Below are positions 1 to 13,020 of a DNA stretch of 64,000 nt, one piece after another (position 1 is the first letter of the stretch; every line of letters begins with the position of its first letter). Under the pieces are notes generated by a model. The model saw only the letters and a program-made list of their open reading frames with translations. It ran no database searches and was not told where the DNA came from. The stretch covers positions 45,901,805 through 45,965,804 of the forward strand of contig OY997639.1 in the NCBI GenBank assembly GCA_963921795.1, in the 5' to 3' direction. Source of the DNA: Nannobrachium achirus. Taxonomy: Eukaryota; Chordata; Actinopteri; Myctophiformes; Myctophidae. The position numbers and the translations under genes were made by a program.

Positions 1-450
1 TCCCTTCCATTGTGCTTTGCCATGTTTAGATGAGATTTGGTTCGACATGCTCTTCTCCACTACTCTCTCCAGTGTAGCTAGGGATCAAACTAGAAAGCTT
101 TGACCAAATAACCTTACTCCTCAAACATAATCAACATGTTTAATCTTGTAGAGTGTTTTAAACAGGTGGCCGTCAGACAATTTGACTGGACAGGGTTACC
201 GGCATCGCCGCGATGCTCGCTCCGTGACAAGCACGTGGAATGAGCTGCATCAAGGTTATGGTCAATTTGTGAGCTGTATTTACATCTGAGTCAGAACTAT
301 GAAAATGGACACTCATAGATATCCGAAGGTATGACCTTGCAGCTGTGTGTCCTCAAAGAGATTTAAAGGGAACGGGGGAGGGTTGAGACATATATAAAGT
401 GCATAGGAGAGCAGGACATCAAAAAAAAAGACGGCAACAAACATTGCATA

Positions 451-453
<3 letters not shown>
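1..453. other. non-coding DNA, nothing recognised
   Basis: Mixed-composition sequence with stops in all frames at short intervals. No repeat, RNA gene or exon that I can support. Confidence 0.4.

Positions 454-527
<74 letters not shown>
454..527. repeat. (GA)n microsatellite
   Basis: Uninterrupted GA dinucleotides apart from one ACA interruption near 489. The Ser-Leu run encoded on the minus strand is a repeat artefact. Confidence 0.95.
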
Positions 528-1125
<598 letters not shown>

Positions 1126-1274
1126 ATACCTGCACATGCACACATTTCATTTGTCTGTATGTGCGTTTGTATTTCTTTACATGTGTTCCTGTGAGTGCGT
1201 CCATTCAACATCCCTTCTGTGACAAAGTACAGAATGTGTAAGAATCTACAGTATGTGTAAGAATCTACAGTACA

Positions 1275-2081
<807 letters not shown>

Positions 2082-2113
2082 GTATAGGCGCACACATTTG
2101 TGTGCACCTATAC
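2082..2113. repeat. short inverted repeat
   Basis: GTATAGGCGCACACA and TGTGCACCTATAC can pair with one mismatch around a short loop. Confidence 0.6.
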
Positions 2114-2248
2114 ACATGTACACAGCATTGTTCTGTATTTAATTTGAATTTGCCAAAAAATACCGCATTTACTGTGGTTTACCCAACAGCACAGGTTTGA
2201 TAGAACTAGTAAGACACCTGAGGGTGGAATGCGACCTCAGGGTGACAT

Positions 2249-2276
2249 GCGACCTCGCCCTAAAGGGCGAGGTCGC
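2249..2276. repeat. perfect 13-bp inverted repeat, 2-nt loop
   Basis: GCGACCTCGCCCT is followed by AA and then its exact reverse complement. A related GCGACCTC half-copy lies just upstream (about 2231), so the stem may have grown from a direct repeat. Confidence 0.85.
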
Positions 2277-2349
2277 GCCAATTCTTGACCATCTGGCCAA
2301 CCACAGCGTTTCTCTGACGATTCTAGTTGTTGTCATTCTGGGGGGAGTT

Positions 2350-2425
2350 TGTTCATGTTTTTGTGAGGGTATCAACCCTAGGAGACACGGGGAGAACATG
2401 CAAACTCCACACAGAAAGGCCCTAT
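2350..2425 (-). repeat. fragment of a common teleost dispersed repeat
   Basis: On the minus strand this reads GGCCTTTCTGTGTGGAG, then TTTGCATGTTCTCCCCGTG. I recognise this as part of a very common fish interspersed repeat from general knowledge. Only about 75 bp is recognisable, with no tRNA head or tail. Confidence 0.5.
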
Positions 2426-2810
2426 CGCTCACACCCTAGGTTGGGTTGGCGATAAAAAGTATGTCATGTGACATCACTTCCTGTACAGACAGTCAGACAG
2501 ACAGCCATTGACTCCGACCTAACAATGGCTACTGTCTATGACGGCCACCTACGTTGGCCCGCTGATCTGACCAATGTCTGAGTCAGAGTTGAGACAATAC
2601 CTTTTTGAGCGTTGCTCAAGCTTGGCCTACATCTTGTTGGCCTACAACAGCACAAAGTGCCCAACGTTTTTTGTGCACAGTATGTGGCCAAGCTTCACGG
2701 AACGCTTAATGAAATTAATTCATAAATATCACCGCTCACTTCACACTAGGTGTGATTTTTCTTCATGTATTTGGGTGGAATAAATCAATCAGTGTGTCTT
2801 TATATCCCAC

Positions 2811-3033
2811 TTAAAGGTGAACTCTATAGTTCACCCAAAACAAATCTCTTTTTCTATTGATTACTCACCCCATGGGGACTTGAATTCATGGATATCTTTT
2901 TGTTTTTGTCACATTCCCCATGGAGACGCAAAGAGACTGCTTTGTGCCCTTTGGAGACATAAGAGTCTCCTAAATTTATTGGCAACAAAAAATAAAAAAT
3001 ATCCGTGAATTGAAGTCTCCATGGGGTGAGTAA
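2811..3033. mobile_element. fold-back MITE, TTAAAGG-type left end
   Basis: The left end reads TTAAAGGTGAACTC and includes a small stem (GGTGAAC/GTTCACC). The main arms are 2861-2895 and 2999-3033 (TTACTCACCCCATGG... and its near reverse complement, about 35 bp) around a loop of about 100 bp. No transposase. The right terminus beyond the arm is not resolved. Confidence 0.6.
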
Positions 3034-3314
3034 CCGAAAGAAAAAAGTTAGCATGTTGCTCTATTGCCATGTTGGAGTTCAGTGAATGCCAGCAGCTGTC
3101 CATGGTGCTGAATCGGTGGTGTTTCTGTCTTTTCTCTCAAACATCAATTGTCCAATAGGCTAGATTTTATTAACCTTTCCATCGCTTTTATATTACTGTT
3201 TTTAGATATATAATGTCATATTATGTCTCAGCTCATAACAATCCCAAAGCATGTTCAAATTGTTGTTTTGATTGTTGTTACGTTATATTGTTATTTTTTT
3301 GACTCTGCACTGTC

Positions 3315-3425
3315 CATGATTCAGATTCAGTTTCCTTTATTTGCCATTGTGTAATACACATAGGAATTTGTTTTGGCATATTACATGTTTGCATTCAATT
3401 CATTTTTTCACATATAACATAAACA
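3315..3425 (-). mobile_element. LINE/SINE 3' tail-like fragment
   Basis: GATTCAGATTCAG followed by TTTCCTTTATTTGCCATTGT is the reverse complement of a LINE-type 3' end (AATAAAGGAAACTGAATC). No reverse transcriptase coding sequence is attached. Confidence 0.45.
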
Positions 3426-3990
3426 AACAAACACAAAACAACACCGACAGAACGCAACACACGTAGTCACCATAGCAGCCATGGGCTATCATGGAGCAAA
3501 GGAATGGTTAGATTTGGATTTATTCTCCTCTTCCACACTAACAAACACAAAAAGTCAGACGTAATCATTGGAAAGCAGTTGAGCGATAAATACAAGAAAG
3601 AAAATGTATATTGCTGCTGAATTAGAAATGTCAATCTCACAAGAGCTTTTAATGTTACAAGCACTCTTCACAGAAATTAGTACGCTATGTAATAACCATG
3701 CAGCCAAAGCCTGACATTGGAGATTACTGGGAGATATTTGCCAAAATCTAATGAGTAGATTTCATGTTTACCAGAGCACGAACCCTATTGGTTTTGGTTG
3801 ACGCCATTGTCTCTGCTCTAGCACCACCCTTAGGCCAATATTTCCATTTGCACACTAGATATCTATCTATGGAAGTTTAAGGGATTGCCATCCATTAAAC
3901 TTCCTGAGCCCATTAATACTCCAATGAGGATGAACCAAGCCCCCAGAACCCTGGGGGCGCTTTGAAGCAAAAAGTACATGGTGGCCGTTT
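3426..3990. other. non-coding DNA with a diverged dispersed repeat
   Basis: Positions 3770-3870 and 4270-4400 share scattered phrases (CGAACCC.AT.G.TTTTGG, GCCACCCTCAGGC-like, GCACAC.AGATAT), suggesting two diverged copies of one repeat. Otherwise nothing is recognised. Confidence 0.35.
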
Positions 3991-4003
3991 GAGGTACTGC
4001 AGT

Positions 4004-4121
4004 TGGGTCAACTATTCAAACAGTTAGTTCAGTTGAGGCAGATAGCCCCCCGCTACCCCCGCCTCCCCGTTTCTCGCTCCCCGACCGTCGTGATTGGCTA
4101 AGAGGCCAAATAGTTGACCCA
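4004..4121. repeat. inverted repeat, 13-bp perfect core
   Basis: TGGGTCAACTATT at 4004-4016 is the exact reverse complement of 4109-4121. Weaker pairing continues outside (TTTGAGGTACTG versus CACGTTTCAGAGG). It is probably a small fold-back element with a C-rich loop. Confidence 0.55.
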
Positions 4122-4525
4122 CTACGTCACGTTTCAGAGGCGTTTCAAACGCGGAAGTACGCTTCATGCGCTGGGTGAGCAACTCAATGCAAGTGGACGG
4201 GCGGGGATATCAGTTGCCCTCTCTATTATTATTATAGCTCTATGGGATGAACACTAACACTAATTTGAGTGACCTCATGACCTTTGTTCTACTGCCACCC
4301 TCAGGCTAAAATGTCAACATTGCACACAAGATATTTCATAATATACTTGGCAGATTGCAGGACGAACCCAATAGATTTTGGTGACCCCCAAAGCCTTTCC
4401 TGATTCAGCCCCCTTCAGTGAATATAAAATAATAAATATATATACTGTAATTTCTTTTAGCTAGAGTGCAGGGCTCTAACGGTGGACTTGTTGTAGTTTG
4501 AAACCACTTTGACCTGGTTAGGTGT
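4122..4525. other. non-coding DNA
   Basis: Apart from the diverged repeat noted at about 4270-4400, nothing is recognised. Confidence 0.35.
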
Positions 4526-4560
4526 TAAAGGACAACTCCTCCCTAAAACAGTTCTAGGCT

Positions 4561-4812
4561 ATACTGCCCTACAAAGGCAGAGTGCAGTAACTACGTTTTC
4601 TAATTTCTCCAAAAAATGGGTTTAAAAGTGTTACAGCTCATCAGCCAAATGAGATAAAGATATAAAAGTGATATTACACTGATTGTACATCTGTTTTTGA
4701 GGTAATTATTCATCCACCAATATCATGAAGGCTAATTTGACCGTTGGGCGACACAAATAAGTCGGTGTGTCCCAAAACGTAGTTACTGCACTCTGCCTTT
4801 GTAGGGCAGTAT
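4561..4812. mobile_element. fold-back MITE with perfect 39-bp inverted repeats
   Basis: Positions 4561-4599 (ATACTGCCCTACAAAGGCAG...) are the exact reverse complement of 4774-4812. The loop of about 175 bp is non-coding. A GTTAAAGGACAACTCC motif starts at about 4525 and may mark the true left end. Confidence 0.75.
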
Positions 4813-4862
4813 AATTCTCCTACTTATATTGATCCCAAAAGACTGTCCATGGGGTCTATTAG

Positions 4863-5366
4863 GCAGAAATGCCTCTGTTGTCCAGTTTCCCCATCAGAAC
4901 CCAGCAGCTCTCATAGCATAGAGTGGAGCCCATATGCCTATCACTGTTACACTATTTGTTGTGGTCAAAAGTGTTTTTATTTTTCATGAATGTGGTACTA
5001 GTTGTCATTACAAACACATCCATGTCATCGTTGTCCCACACAAGCCCTCACACTCTGCTAAACAGATGTTATTCTGTTTTGCCAAGTTCCGTTAAAGATG
5101 CCCTGTGATTGGCCAGTACAGTCACTTTGATTGGCACCTGTGCCGAATGCTCACCCCAAAACATTATTTATGAGATTGCGTTGGTTTGTTTTGGACAACC
5201 AAGGCATGGATGTGTTTGTAATGACAACTAGTAACACATTCATGAAAAAGAAAATCACTTTTGACCACAATAAATAGTGTAAAAGCGATAGACTTATAGG
5301 CTCCACTCTATGCTATGAGAGCTGCTGGGTTCTGCTTGGGAAACTGGACAACAGGAGCATTTCTGC
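4863..5366. mobile_element. large fold-back element, 162-bp arms
   Basis: The left arm 4863-5024 and right arm 5205-5366 are near reverse complements over about 162 bp with scattered substitutions. The spacer of about 180 bp is non-coding. No transposase or clear target duplication is visible. The right arm abuts the LINE fragment that follows. Confidence 0.75.
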
Positions 5367-5752
5367 TCCACTCGTCCGAGACAGTTTGCCCTCCTGGCCC
5401 CAACGTTGTGGAATAAACTCCCTGTCGCACTTAGAACAGCGGACTCACTCGCTAGCTTTCGCCGTGGACTGAAGACTCACCTTTTCAGACTCCACCTAAA
5501 CCCTTAGCACTACTGAAACATTCAATGACCATACATGAAGCTAGTTAGCATTTGTTTTTAGGTTTTAGAAACTTTTTTTCTTGACTGATTATATTGTTTT
5601 CTAGATAGATATTCATTTGCATTTGTTATATTGCTGTTGATGTACTGACATATTATCTTGTTTATTATTGTGATGTTTTATCTGCTTATTGTAAGTCGCT
5701 TTGGATTAAAAGCGTCTGCAAAATGCCTAAACTGTAAACTGTAAACTGTAAC
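5367..5752 (+). mobile_element. 5'-truncated L2-type LINE, 3' end
   Basis: Contains the C-terminal tail of a LINE reverse transcriptase ORF and an AT-rich 3' UTR. It ends in a conserved tail GTAAGTCGCTTTGG / TTAAAAGCGTCTGCAAAATG and a short tandem of about CTGTAAA. This tail is shared by L2-clade LINEs and partner SINEs in teleosts. It is severely 5'-truncated, as is usual for LINE insertions. Confidence 0.8.
5391..5507 (+). pseudogene. LINE reverse transcriptase C-terminal fragment
   Basis: The frame reading LWNKLPVALRTADSLASF, then RRGLKTHLFRLHLNP and a TAG stop at 5505-5507, matches the C-terminal tail typical of L2/CR1-type LINE ORF2 proteins (LWN.LP...R.A.SL..FK..LKT.LF). The frame is open upstream only to about 5391. 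The polymerase domain is absent, so it is non-functional. Confidence 0.75.
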
Positions 5753-6697
5753 ACAATTAAATTACAAAACAGATTTTTAAACTCAGGTCCGCAGTGTGCT
5801 GGAGGGAGGAAGTGCAACAATACAATTTGCAATCATCAAATAGTTGGAAAGCAGTGTAAATTCAGTAAATTCAGTTTGCAGTGGATCTTTTCTCTTTGGA
5901 CTTTTCAAAGTGTGCGGGCATCGTGTACGGCGCCAGCTTACTTAAGTTGAGAATCAGCGAAGAGGAAGAGGAGAGCAGACGTTTTTTCCTTGCTGTGTAG
6001 GCTACTTGATGTTCACTGAGGAACAATGGGTAACACACTTTTGCATTCAACATTGTTGACTGCGCGGTCCTTTTGTGTAAAGGGAGCCGTTTGCGTTCAC
6101 GCTAAGTGAGCATATGTCTCCCTGGCCACCTCTGAGAGAGGCCTGAGCATCCAGATCTCAGGATCTCTATCGCTGTCTCTCTCCATCTCTCATTGTTCAC
6201 AGAATTGAACAAATCAAATTACCTGTCCTTTTTTTCACGCTGTCAATGTTCTTTTGGAATTCAGGGACAATCATATAATCATAGGTATAGGTACAACCAA
6301 AGTCATAATAGGTATTACCGTAATTGTTTCTAGAATGCAAGTTGTCGCTATACTGCTATATCTTTATACCATGAATAAAATAACAAGGAACTTGGCTGCA
6401 GGCTTTTTCTTCCTGCTTCTCTATTCATTAAACTGCTGGAGGAAAACATGGACTCAATTTGTTTCAATTATTCTCTTGCACATGTGAAAACATCCATGTA
6501 ATCATCTTTGGACAACACAAAAACACCTCCTTGAAAACGGTCATGTATAATAATCATTGGAAAACAATGATCATTATACATATTGAAGATGAAAAAAACA
6601 AACAAAACAAAACAAAAAAACACCTTAGGCAAAATGATAATCATCACTGGAAACTAGAAAGACCTGTTAAAACAATGCTAGTCTAACACAAAAGAAA

Positions 6698-6699
<2 letters not shown>
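5753..6699. other. AT-rich non-coding DNA
   Basis: No recognised repeat, apart from an A-rich AACAAAACAAAAC stretch near 6600. The short ORFs have no domain. Confidence 0.35.
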
Positions 6700-6763
<64 letters not shown>

Positions 6764-6850
6764 GTGCGTGTGTGCGTGTGCGCGGGTGCGTGCGTGCGTG
6801 CGTGTGCGTGTGTGTGCGTGTGTGTGCGCGCGTGTGTGTTTGGGGGGGGG
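6700..6850. repeat. (TG)n grading into (GCGTGT)-type compound repeat, then a G run
   Basis: A pure TG tract to about 6758 is followed by a mosaic of TGTGCG and GCGT units, then a G9 run at about 6842-6850. Confidence 0.95.
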
Positions 6851-7571
6851 AGTCTAGACAGCAAACAAACACCACTTGCCATTCATTTTTCTCACACCTC
6901 TGCTATGAGAAAGGTCACTTCTTGCTCGCTTTTCAGGTGGAACCTTGTCTTTGTGGTGGAGAGTGGACCAGAACAAAACAGTTGTCTTGTGCTTTGGGCT
7001 CCCAGGCTGCGACTCTACAAGCCCATATTCCACACAGCGGGCTGTGAAATCATTTTTTGGTCTCCCTCAGAACAGAGCCACCACCTCTCCCCCAACTCCC
7101 CCCATGCAGAAATCCATAAATTCATGAGCATCCACCGTCCACACACACATGAAAAAAAGGAGAGATGGGCATAATGCCTTCTCTCCTTTCTCTCTCTTTT
7201 TTCCTTCTGTTTTATTATGTGAGCGTGGTGTTCGGAGAGAGGTAAGGGGCGAGCAAGAGCAGGGGAAAGGGGAAAAAAGAGAGAAAGAAGGAGCATGAAG
7301 GAGATGAACAGATAAAACAGAAAGAAAGGTGGAGGCTACAGGGAGCAGAGAGAAATAATAGGGATAATGAGAGACAAGAAGAGAGGGAGAGGAAGGTGAG
7401 GAAGAAGGGGAGACTGAGGAAGAGTGGATGAATGTTGAACAGCAGTGTGAGTGCTGGGAGGGACACAGCGTGAGACTCGTCTGAACCCCCGACCCATTCA
7501 GTGCCGGAAGACACAGAAATGTCAAAACACTTCAAGCATGCGCACAAGTGCGCGTGCATAATAATATATAA
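6851..7571. other. non-coding DNA, GA-rich from 7170 to 7460
   Basis: The purine-rich plus strand generates long Ser/Leu/Pro ORFs on the minus strand that I regard as compositional. No exon recognised. Confidence 0.4.
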
Positions 7572-7690
7572 TTGTTGTCGGGTGGAAACCGCGTATGTCC
7601 AAAATCTCTTCGTTTTGTATTTATAATTTTAGAAAAGCTTTAAAAGAGAGGCATTGTGAGCATGTAAATCGGCTATTTTCACGATTTCTG
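7572..7690 (-). mobile_element. truncated copy of the TA-flanked hairpin MITE
   Basis: TTGTTGTCGGGTGGAAACC is the terminal repeat of the family seen complete at 59561-59787, in the opposite orientation. The hairpin-arm motif CATGTAAATCGGCTATTTT (about 7661-7679) follows after an internal deletion. The far end is missing. Confidence 0.65.
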
Positions 7691-7859
7691 TCTCAAATAT
7701 GTGACAAATTGGCCAATGTTTTATTTGTCATTTTAGAGGTACAGTATTAAAAAATCCTTAAATTGTCACTTTAGAAATGTGCAGATACCCTCTATATACG
7801 TTATGTGGGTTTGTTCACTGTTGATTGAGAAAACAAAGTTGCACATTAAGTTAATCATC

Positions 7860-7925
7860 TGGGGACCCCCCGAAATAATTTGGGGACACCCCCAGGGGTC
7901 CCGACCCGCAGGTTGAGAACCACTG
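7860..7925. mobile_element. hAT-like MITE terminus
   Basis: GGGGTCCCGACCCGCAGG then TTGAGAACCACTG is a terminal sequence typical of a common hAT-like MITE group in fish. The matching left end CAGTGGTTCTCAA is not seen nearby, so this is a remnant. Confidence 0.5.
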
Positions 7926-7997
7926 CTTTAGCACACACACAAAGAAAATGTCAAATATGACAATATGAGAAGTGTCTCTTATTGGCATTCAAATGTA

Positions 7998-9502
7998 GTT
8001 GCGACCGTAGGTCGCATTTACTATCAAACCCTGCACAAAGTGTAAGTCCGTCAGTCCGTCAGTCCGTCAGTCCGTCAGTCTGTCTGTCACACCTCACACT
8101 CTTGCCCTGCTCATATCTCCGCAACCGTTGCCCCGATCCATGCCAAATTTTGCACACACACTCCTTACCTGCCAAACTACAACCTCCAAGGAGCTCCAGG
8201 GACCCCCAGGTCCCTGGGGGACCCCCAGATGTCAAAAATGACCAAATGTGCTAAACTGACCAAATGACCACCCCAACGGGGCTGCTCACGGGGAATTCCC
8301 GGGGACCACCGACTCCTGGTGCTCCAGAACGGATGCAAAAGTGGTGGCGCCCCCAGTGGAGGACCCCCTACACTGCAGCTCACATAAAATGCCGTAACTC
8401 CGGCTAGGAGCGACCGGGACAGCCGGGGCCGGTACCTATTCGTCCGCCTTGCCGGCGCGGAGACCCCACCCCTCATTTCTCACATGGCCCTCTTCTAGCG
8501 CCACCATGAGGCCGATTCTTGCAAAACAAATTTTTGGACACTGCTCCTACAATTTTTGCCCTAAAATCACGCAAATCGGTACACAGTATGTCTACACTCA
8601 TCCCATCAACATGAATCTCTCCCATATAGCGCCACCTCCAGGCCGATTTTTAAAAACACATTTTTGGACACTGCTCCTACAGATTTTGCCCTAAAATCAC
8701 GAAAATCACTACACAGTATGTCTACACTCATGTCATCAACATGCACAAAGTGTAAGTCCGTCAGTCAGTCAGTCTGTCTGTCACCCCTCACACGTCACAC
8801 TCTTGCCCTGCTCATATCTCCGCAACCGTTGCCCCGATCCATGCCAAATTTTGCACACACACTCCTTACCTGCCAAACTACAACCTCCAAGGACCCCCGG
8901 AGCTCCAGGGACCCCCAGGTCCCTGGGGGACCCCCAGATGTCAAAAATGACCAAATGTGCTAAACTGACCAAATGACCACCCCAACGGGGCTGCTCACGG
9001 GGACTCCTGGTGCTCCAGAACGGATGCAAAAGTGGTGGCGCCCCCAGTGGAGGACCCCCTACACTGCAGCTCACATAAAATGCCGTAACTCCGGCTAGGA
9101 GCGACCGGGACAGCCGGGGCCGGTACCTATTCGTCCGCCTTGCCGGCGCGGAGACCCCACCCCTCATTTCTCACATGGCCCTCTTCTAGCGCCACCATGA
9201 GGCCGATTCTTGCAAAACACATTTTTGGACACTGCTCCTACAATTTTTGCCCTAAAATCACGCAAATCGGTACACAGTATGTCTACACTCATCCCATCAA
9301 CATGAATCTCTCCCATATAGCGCCACCTCCAGGCCGATTTTTAAAAACACATTTTTGGACACTGCTCCTACAGATTTTGCCCTAAAATCACGAAAATCAC
9401 TACACAGTATGTCTACACTCATGTCATCAACATGGATCAGGAAGATTTTGGCAAAACACATTTTTGCCCTATTTGTGGAGATAAGTGACCTACGGTCGCT
9501 TA
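7998..9502. repeat. ~0.7-kb tandem duplication bounded by small palindromes
   Basis: Unit 1 starts at about 8032 and unit 2 at 8742 (period about 710 bp; unit 2 runs to about 9434). The units look nearly identical apart from small indels, such as an extra GGACCACC-type segment in unit 1. Each unit holds two diverged subunits with the phrase TTTTTGGACACTGCTCCTAC. The block is framed by GCGACCGTAGGTCGC at 8000 and GTGACCTACGGTCGC at 9486. The ~100-aa ORFs inside have no domain and repeat because the DNA repeats. Confidence 0.85.
8046..8090. repeat. (GTCAGTCC)n short tandem repeat
   Basis: About five units of GTCAGTCC followed by GTCTGTCT. A shorter version sits at the same place in unit 2 (about 8757-8780). 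Confidence 0.85.
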
Positions 9503-9586
9503 TCTCCCGATTAGGGAGCCTTACTGGTAGTATTATAGTATCAGGCAAAGGGCTACCACAATTTGTAGATGGCCTTATACAGTATA

Positions 9587-9824
9587 TCGTCACAGTTGAG
9601 CAGAAACCTTGTACCTCCGAGAGTAAAATTTCTATGATGTTTTCGTAAGCCCTGCTTTATCATCATACAAGACAGTCACACAAAACTAGGGAAAATAGCA
9701 GATATTACCGCGAGGCGCTGCGTGCTTGTAGATCGGCTGTTTTCACTAGTTTAAATCGTTTTTAGAATGATAAATACAAAACGATCGCTTTTGGACATAC
9801 AAGGTTTCCACCCGACAACGACGA
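9587..9824 (+). mobile_element. TA-flanked hairpin MITE, complete copy
   Basis: Starts TCGTCACAGTTGAGCAGAAA, ends GGTTTCCACCCGACAACGACGA, and is flanked by TA on both sides (TATA when extended). The termini are imperfect inverted repeats. The centre carries GAAAATAGCAGAT (9691) and GCTTGTAGATCGGCTGTTTT (about 9724), the arms of the family hairpin, partly eroded. No ORF. Confidence 0.8.
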
Positions 9825-11715
9825 TATACACACCTGCACTATGCTGAGACGAGAGCAAGAGCAGAGCCTGAATAATCCTGGCATTAATAATAAGAGGTGT
9901 TACTGTATATCACCTTGGTGTTTCTGATGGTTGCCCTGCTGATCTCTCTGTATGTTCTGCACTATATATAGCTTTAATTAAGGCTAGGGCCACAGGAACT
10001 CAGTAGGGGGCCTGTGTGAACCATTGTGACACGTGCGTGCGTGCGTGTGTGCGTGCGTGCGTGCGTGTGTGTCCAATATCCATCATGAATATACACAAAA
10101 ATAAATACATATATGAGTGCGGCACTGCGGCTACAACCATAGACACAGAAAGTAAATGTCATGCGTTAAAATGCATGCATGCAGCTGTAGCCCAAACATG
10201 CACACAAGTACAGTAAGCAGAACGGACACTCCAGCACGCACACACTTGTGTACATGCTCACAATGTATGATCTCATATGTAATAACAAAACAAAAGTGAA
10301 CACATGCATGTGTCTGTGTACAAAAGCACCCTGCACATAAGGGTACATACTGTACATACAGGAACACATACACAAACATGCACACTAATGAGAGGTTAAT
10401 GGATCTCCATAGGCACTGGGAAGCGTAATCGCCACAATTAATCCATCCATACTGTAGGTGCTCATTGGCCACTATGAGCAATCACACGGCAACTCCACAT
10501 AATCTCGACATTTGATTGGTTAATGAGGTCTTTTATGTGACATGAGTGACAGATTCATGTGTCATAATGATGGTGAGGAGGATGGCACATGCAGAGCATA
10601 GCTGGAGAGGAAACAAGAGAGAAGGACACAAAGGTGATGACTGCAAAGTAAAAGATGGTATAACTATAGGCAGTACTGTAACTACAGTAGTAGACTGCAT
10701 TCACATGTTTTACATTACATACACTGCATTGAGAGTAGAGTAGGGGAGGTATGCGCTAATAATTATATTAATAACGTTTAACTTCAATCATAAGAAGCTT
10801 GCACAAAATAATTTCACCAACTCCTTTATAATTGGTGTAAACTTGTCAAGCAACAAAGTGTGAGTTGATTGAATATAAAGGAATAGTGAAATGATTGCAA
10901 TACTGTCGAGAAATTGGTTGAATCACACAAGCTGTGGGTAGCAGTCTAAGAATTGTTGAGAAAAGTGAGAAGTGATTACTGTGAGTGTGAGTGTACCGGC
11001 TGATTAACTACAGCAGGCAGTGGAGATAAAATATTGTTCACAGTATTACTCCTTATGCAGGTCTTAATTGCTCTGTGTTTATTCATTCATTAAAATGTTC
11101 CATGCACACTTGTTAATTAGTCATCCATACATGTTTGACAAGATGCTTGATGAGTTTGGGGAGTTTTTTAATCATGCAAGGTGTTTTAACCATAACAACT
11201 GAGTTTCTTTCTTCTTTTTTTTTCATATTACATCAGAGCTCGACATGCTGTTCTTCATTACAGGCTATTTACTAAAGTTAGAAACAGTTTTACTTTTTTT
11301 TTTATCATTCAACATCACCACATTACAGTTGGGTGTCATTAAAATGTCTCTGTCAACAGAGTACAGTGGATAAAAAAAGCTAGTTAGGTAAGCAAAGTTA
11401 TCTGAGCTATTTCAATTAAAAAAAGAAGGACATCATGACTTGTGGTTAAACATGCTTAAAATGTGGGGGTCTTCTTCCCGAAGAGAAGAGAGCCACATCA
11501 CACCATCCATCTGTATTCAGCATAAAATTTGTGCTGAAATGATTATTTTATGCCTTTTTTCCAAAGCCCTTGCCTGCCCCCTTCAGGCTGCCAGAGACAT
11601 CATGAAGTCAGTCTAGTCTGATGATGTAATGTGAAATGAGTCCAATACAATGGATTATTTCATTATTTGTTTCTTCAGCTGCCAGACCCACTGTCTGAGC
11701 AATAACGTCACAGTT
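9825..11715. other. non-coding DNA with one short (GCGT)n
   Basis: A GCGT/GTGT tract lies at 10031-10071. The rest, including 10400-11600, is AT-rich unique-looking sequence in which I recognise no gene or repeat. Confidence 0.35.
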
Positions 11716-11784
11716 GAAGAGAAGAGAAGAGAAGAGAAGAGAAGAGAAGAGAAGAGAAGAGAAGAGAAGAGAAGAGAAGAGAAG
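11716..11784. repeat. (AAGAG)n pentanucleotide array
   Basis: About 13 units of GAAGA. The same pentamer array occurs at 46218-46279. Confidence 0.95.
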
Positions 11785-11943
11785 AAGAGAGATCCATGAC
11801 CGACCAGTGACCGGTCCAAATTGAGCTCCGTCGTTTGACCTTCTCAACACTGACCTGGTGCAGAACTAGTGAGCACCTTTATACATCTCTGCAGATGTTC
11901 TGAGAAGTTTTTTAAAATGATTTATTTCTTAGTCCTAACTGAC

Positions 11944-12052
11944 AATCCTCCAGTTCTAGGCAACACAGAAGGGGGGGATTTTTTTTTTTTTTTTCCACAC
12001 AACTCCTCTAAGGTATATTAATGACATAGTTCAATACTGAAAATGGGTGGTA
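11944..12052 (+). mobile_element. fragment of the TTAA-flanked fold-back MITE
   Basis: TCCAGTTCTAGGCAACACAG and the following CCACACAACTCCTCTAAGG match the right arm of the element at 62366-62640. This copy still has the ATTGAAAATGGGTGG-like segment that the 62.6-kb right arm has lost. No terminus or TTAA is present. Confidence 0.7.
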
Positions 12053-12690
<638 letters not shown>

Positions 12691-12816
12691 ACAGGTTTCC
12701 TGTTATCTTTCTGGTTTTAGTGGGAGCAATGTGGTCAATGATCTGCCTCAGGACACAGTTCAGTTCACCATGGCATCACATAACGTCATGGTGGCACTGG
12801 GCAGTGTAACCTCTTT

Positions 12817-12855
12817 ATCATGATCAGTATCCTGATCAGTATCATGATCAGTATA
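12817..12855. repeat. 12-bp tandem repeat of TGATCAGTATCA
   Basis: Three imperfect units of a 12-mer containing the palindrome TGATCA. Confidence 0.8.
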
Positions 12856-12879
12856 TAGGTATAGGGTATAGCAGTGGGC

Positions 12880-13020
12880 GTCGTTTACTGGTGCCACCAA
12901 ATTAAAACAATTCCCATAGACTTTTACAAAAAATATATTTATAACAATTATTTTAAACCTAGAATCAAGCCATACAAAATCCTGGTGAATCATGACCATG
13001 AAACCTTTGGTTCTGTGAAA
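12880..13020. repeat. diverged dispersed repeat, related to 18690-18850
   Basis: Both regions contain CCCATAGA.. TTT, TTATTTTAAACC/TTAATTTAAGCC, then CCTGGTGAATCATGACCAT versus GCTGGTGAATCATGGCCAT, followed by TTTGATTCTGT-like sequence. It is an unclassified old transposable element. Confidence 0.55.

Noticed and set aside
8177-9385. Repeated ORFs of about 80-130 aa in the tandem block
   Set aside because: They recur only because the DNA is duplicated, have no known domain, and lie on both strands of the same sequence.
7998-9502. CRISPR-like repeat array
   Set aside because: The units are ~700 bp tandem copies, not short repeats with unique spacers, and the genome is eukaryotic.
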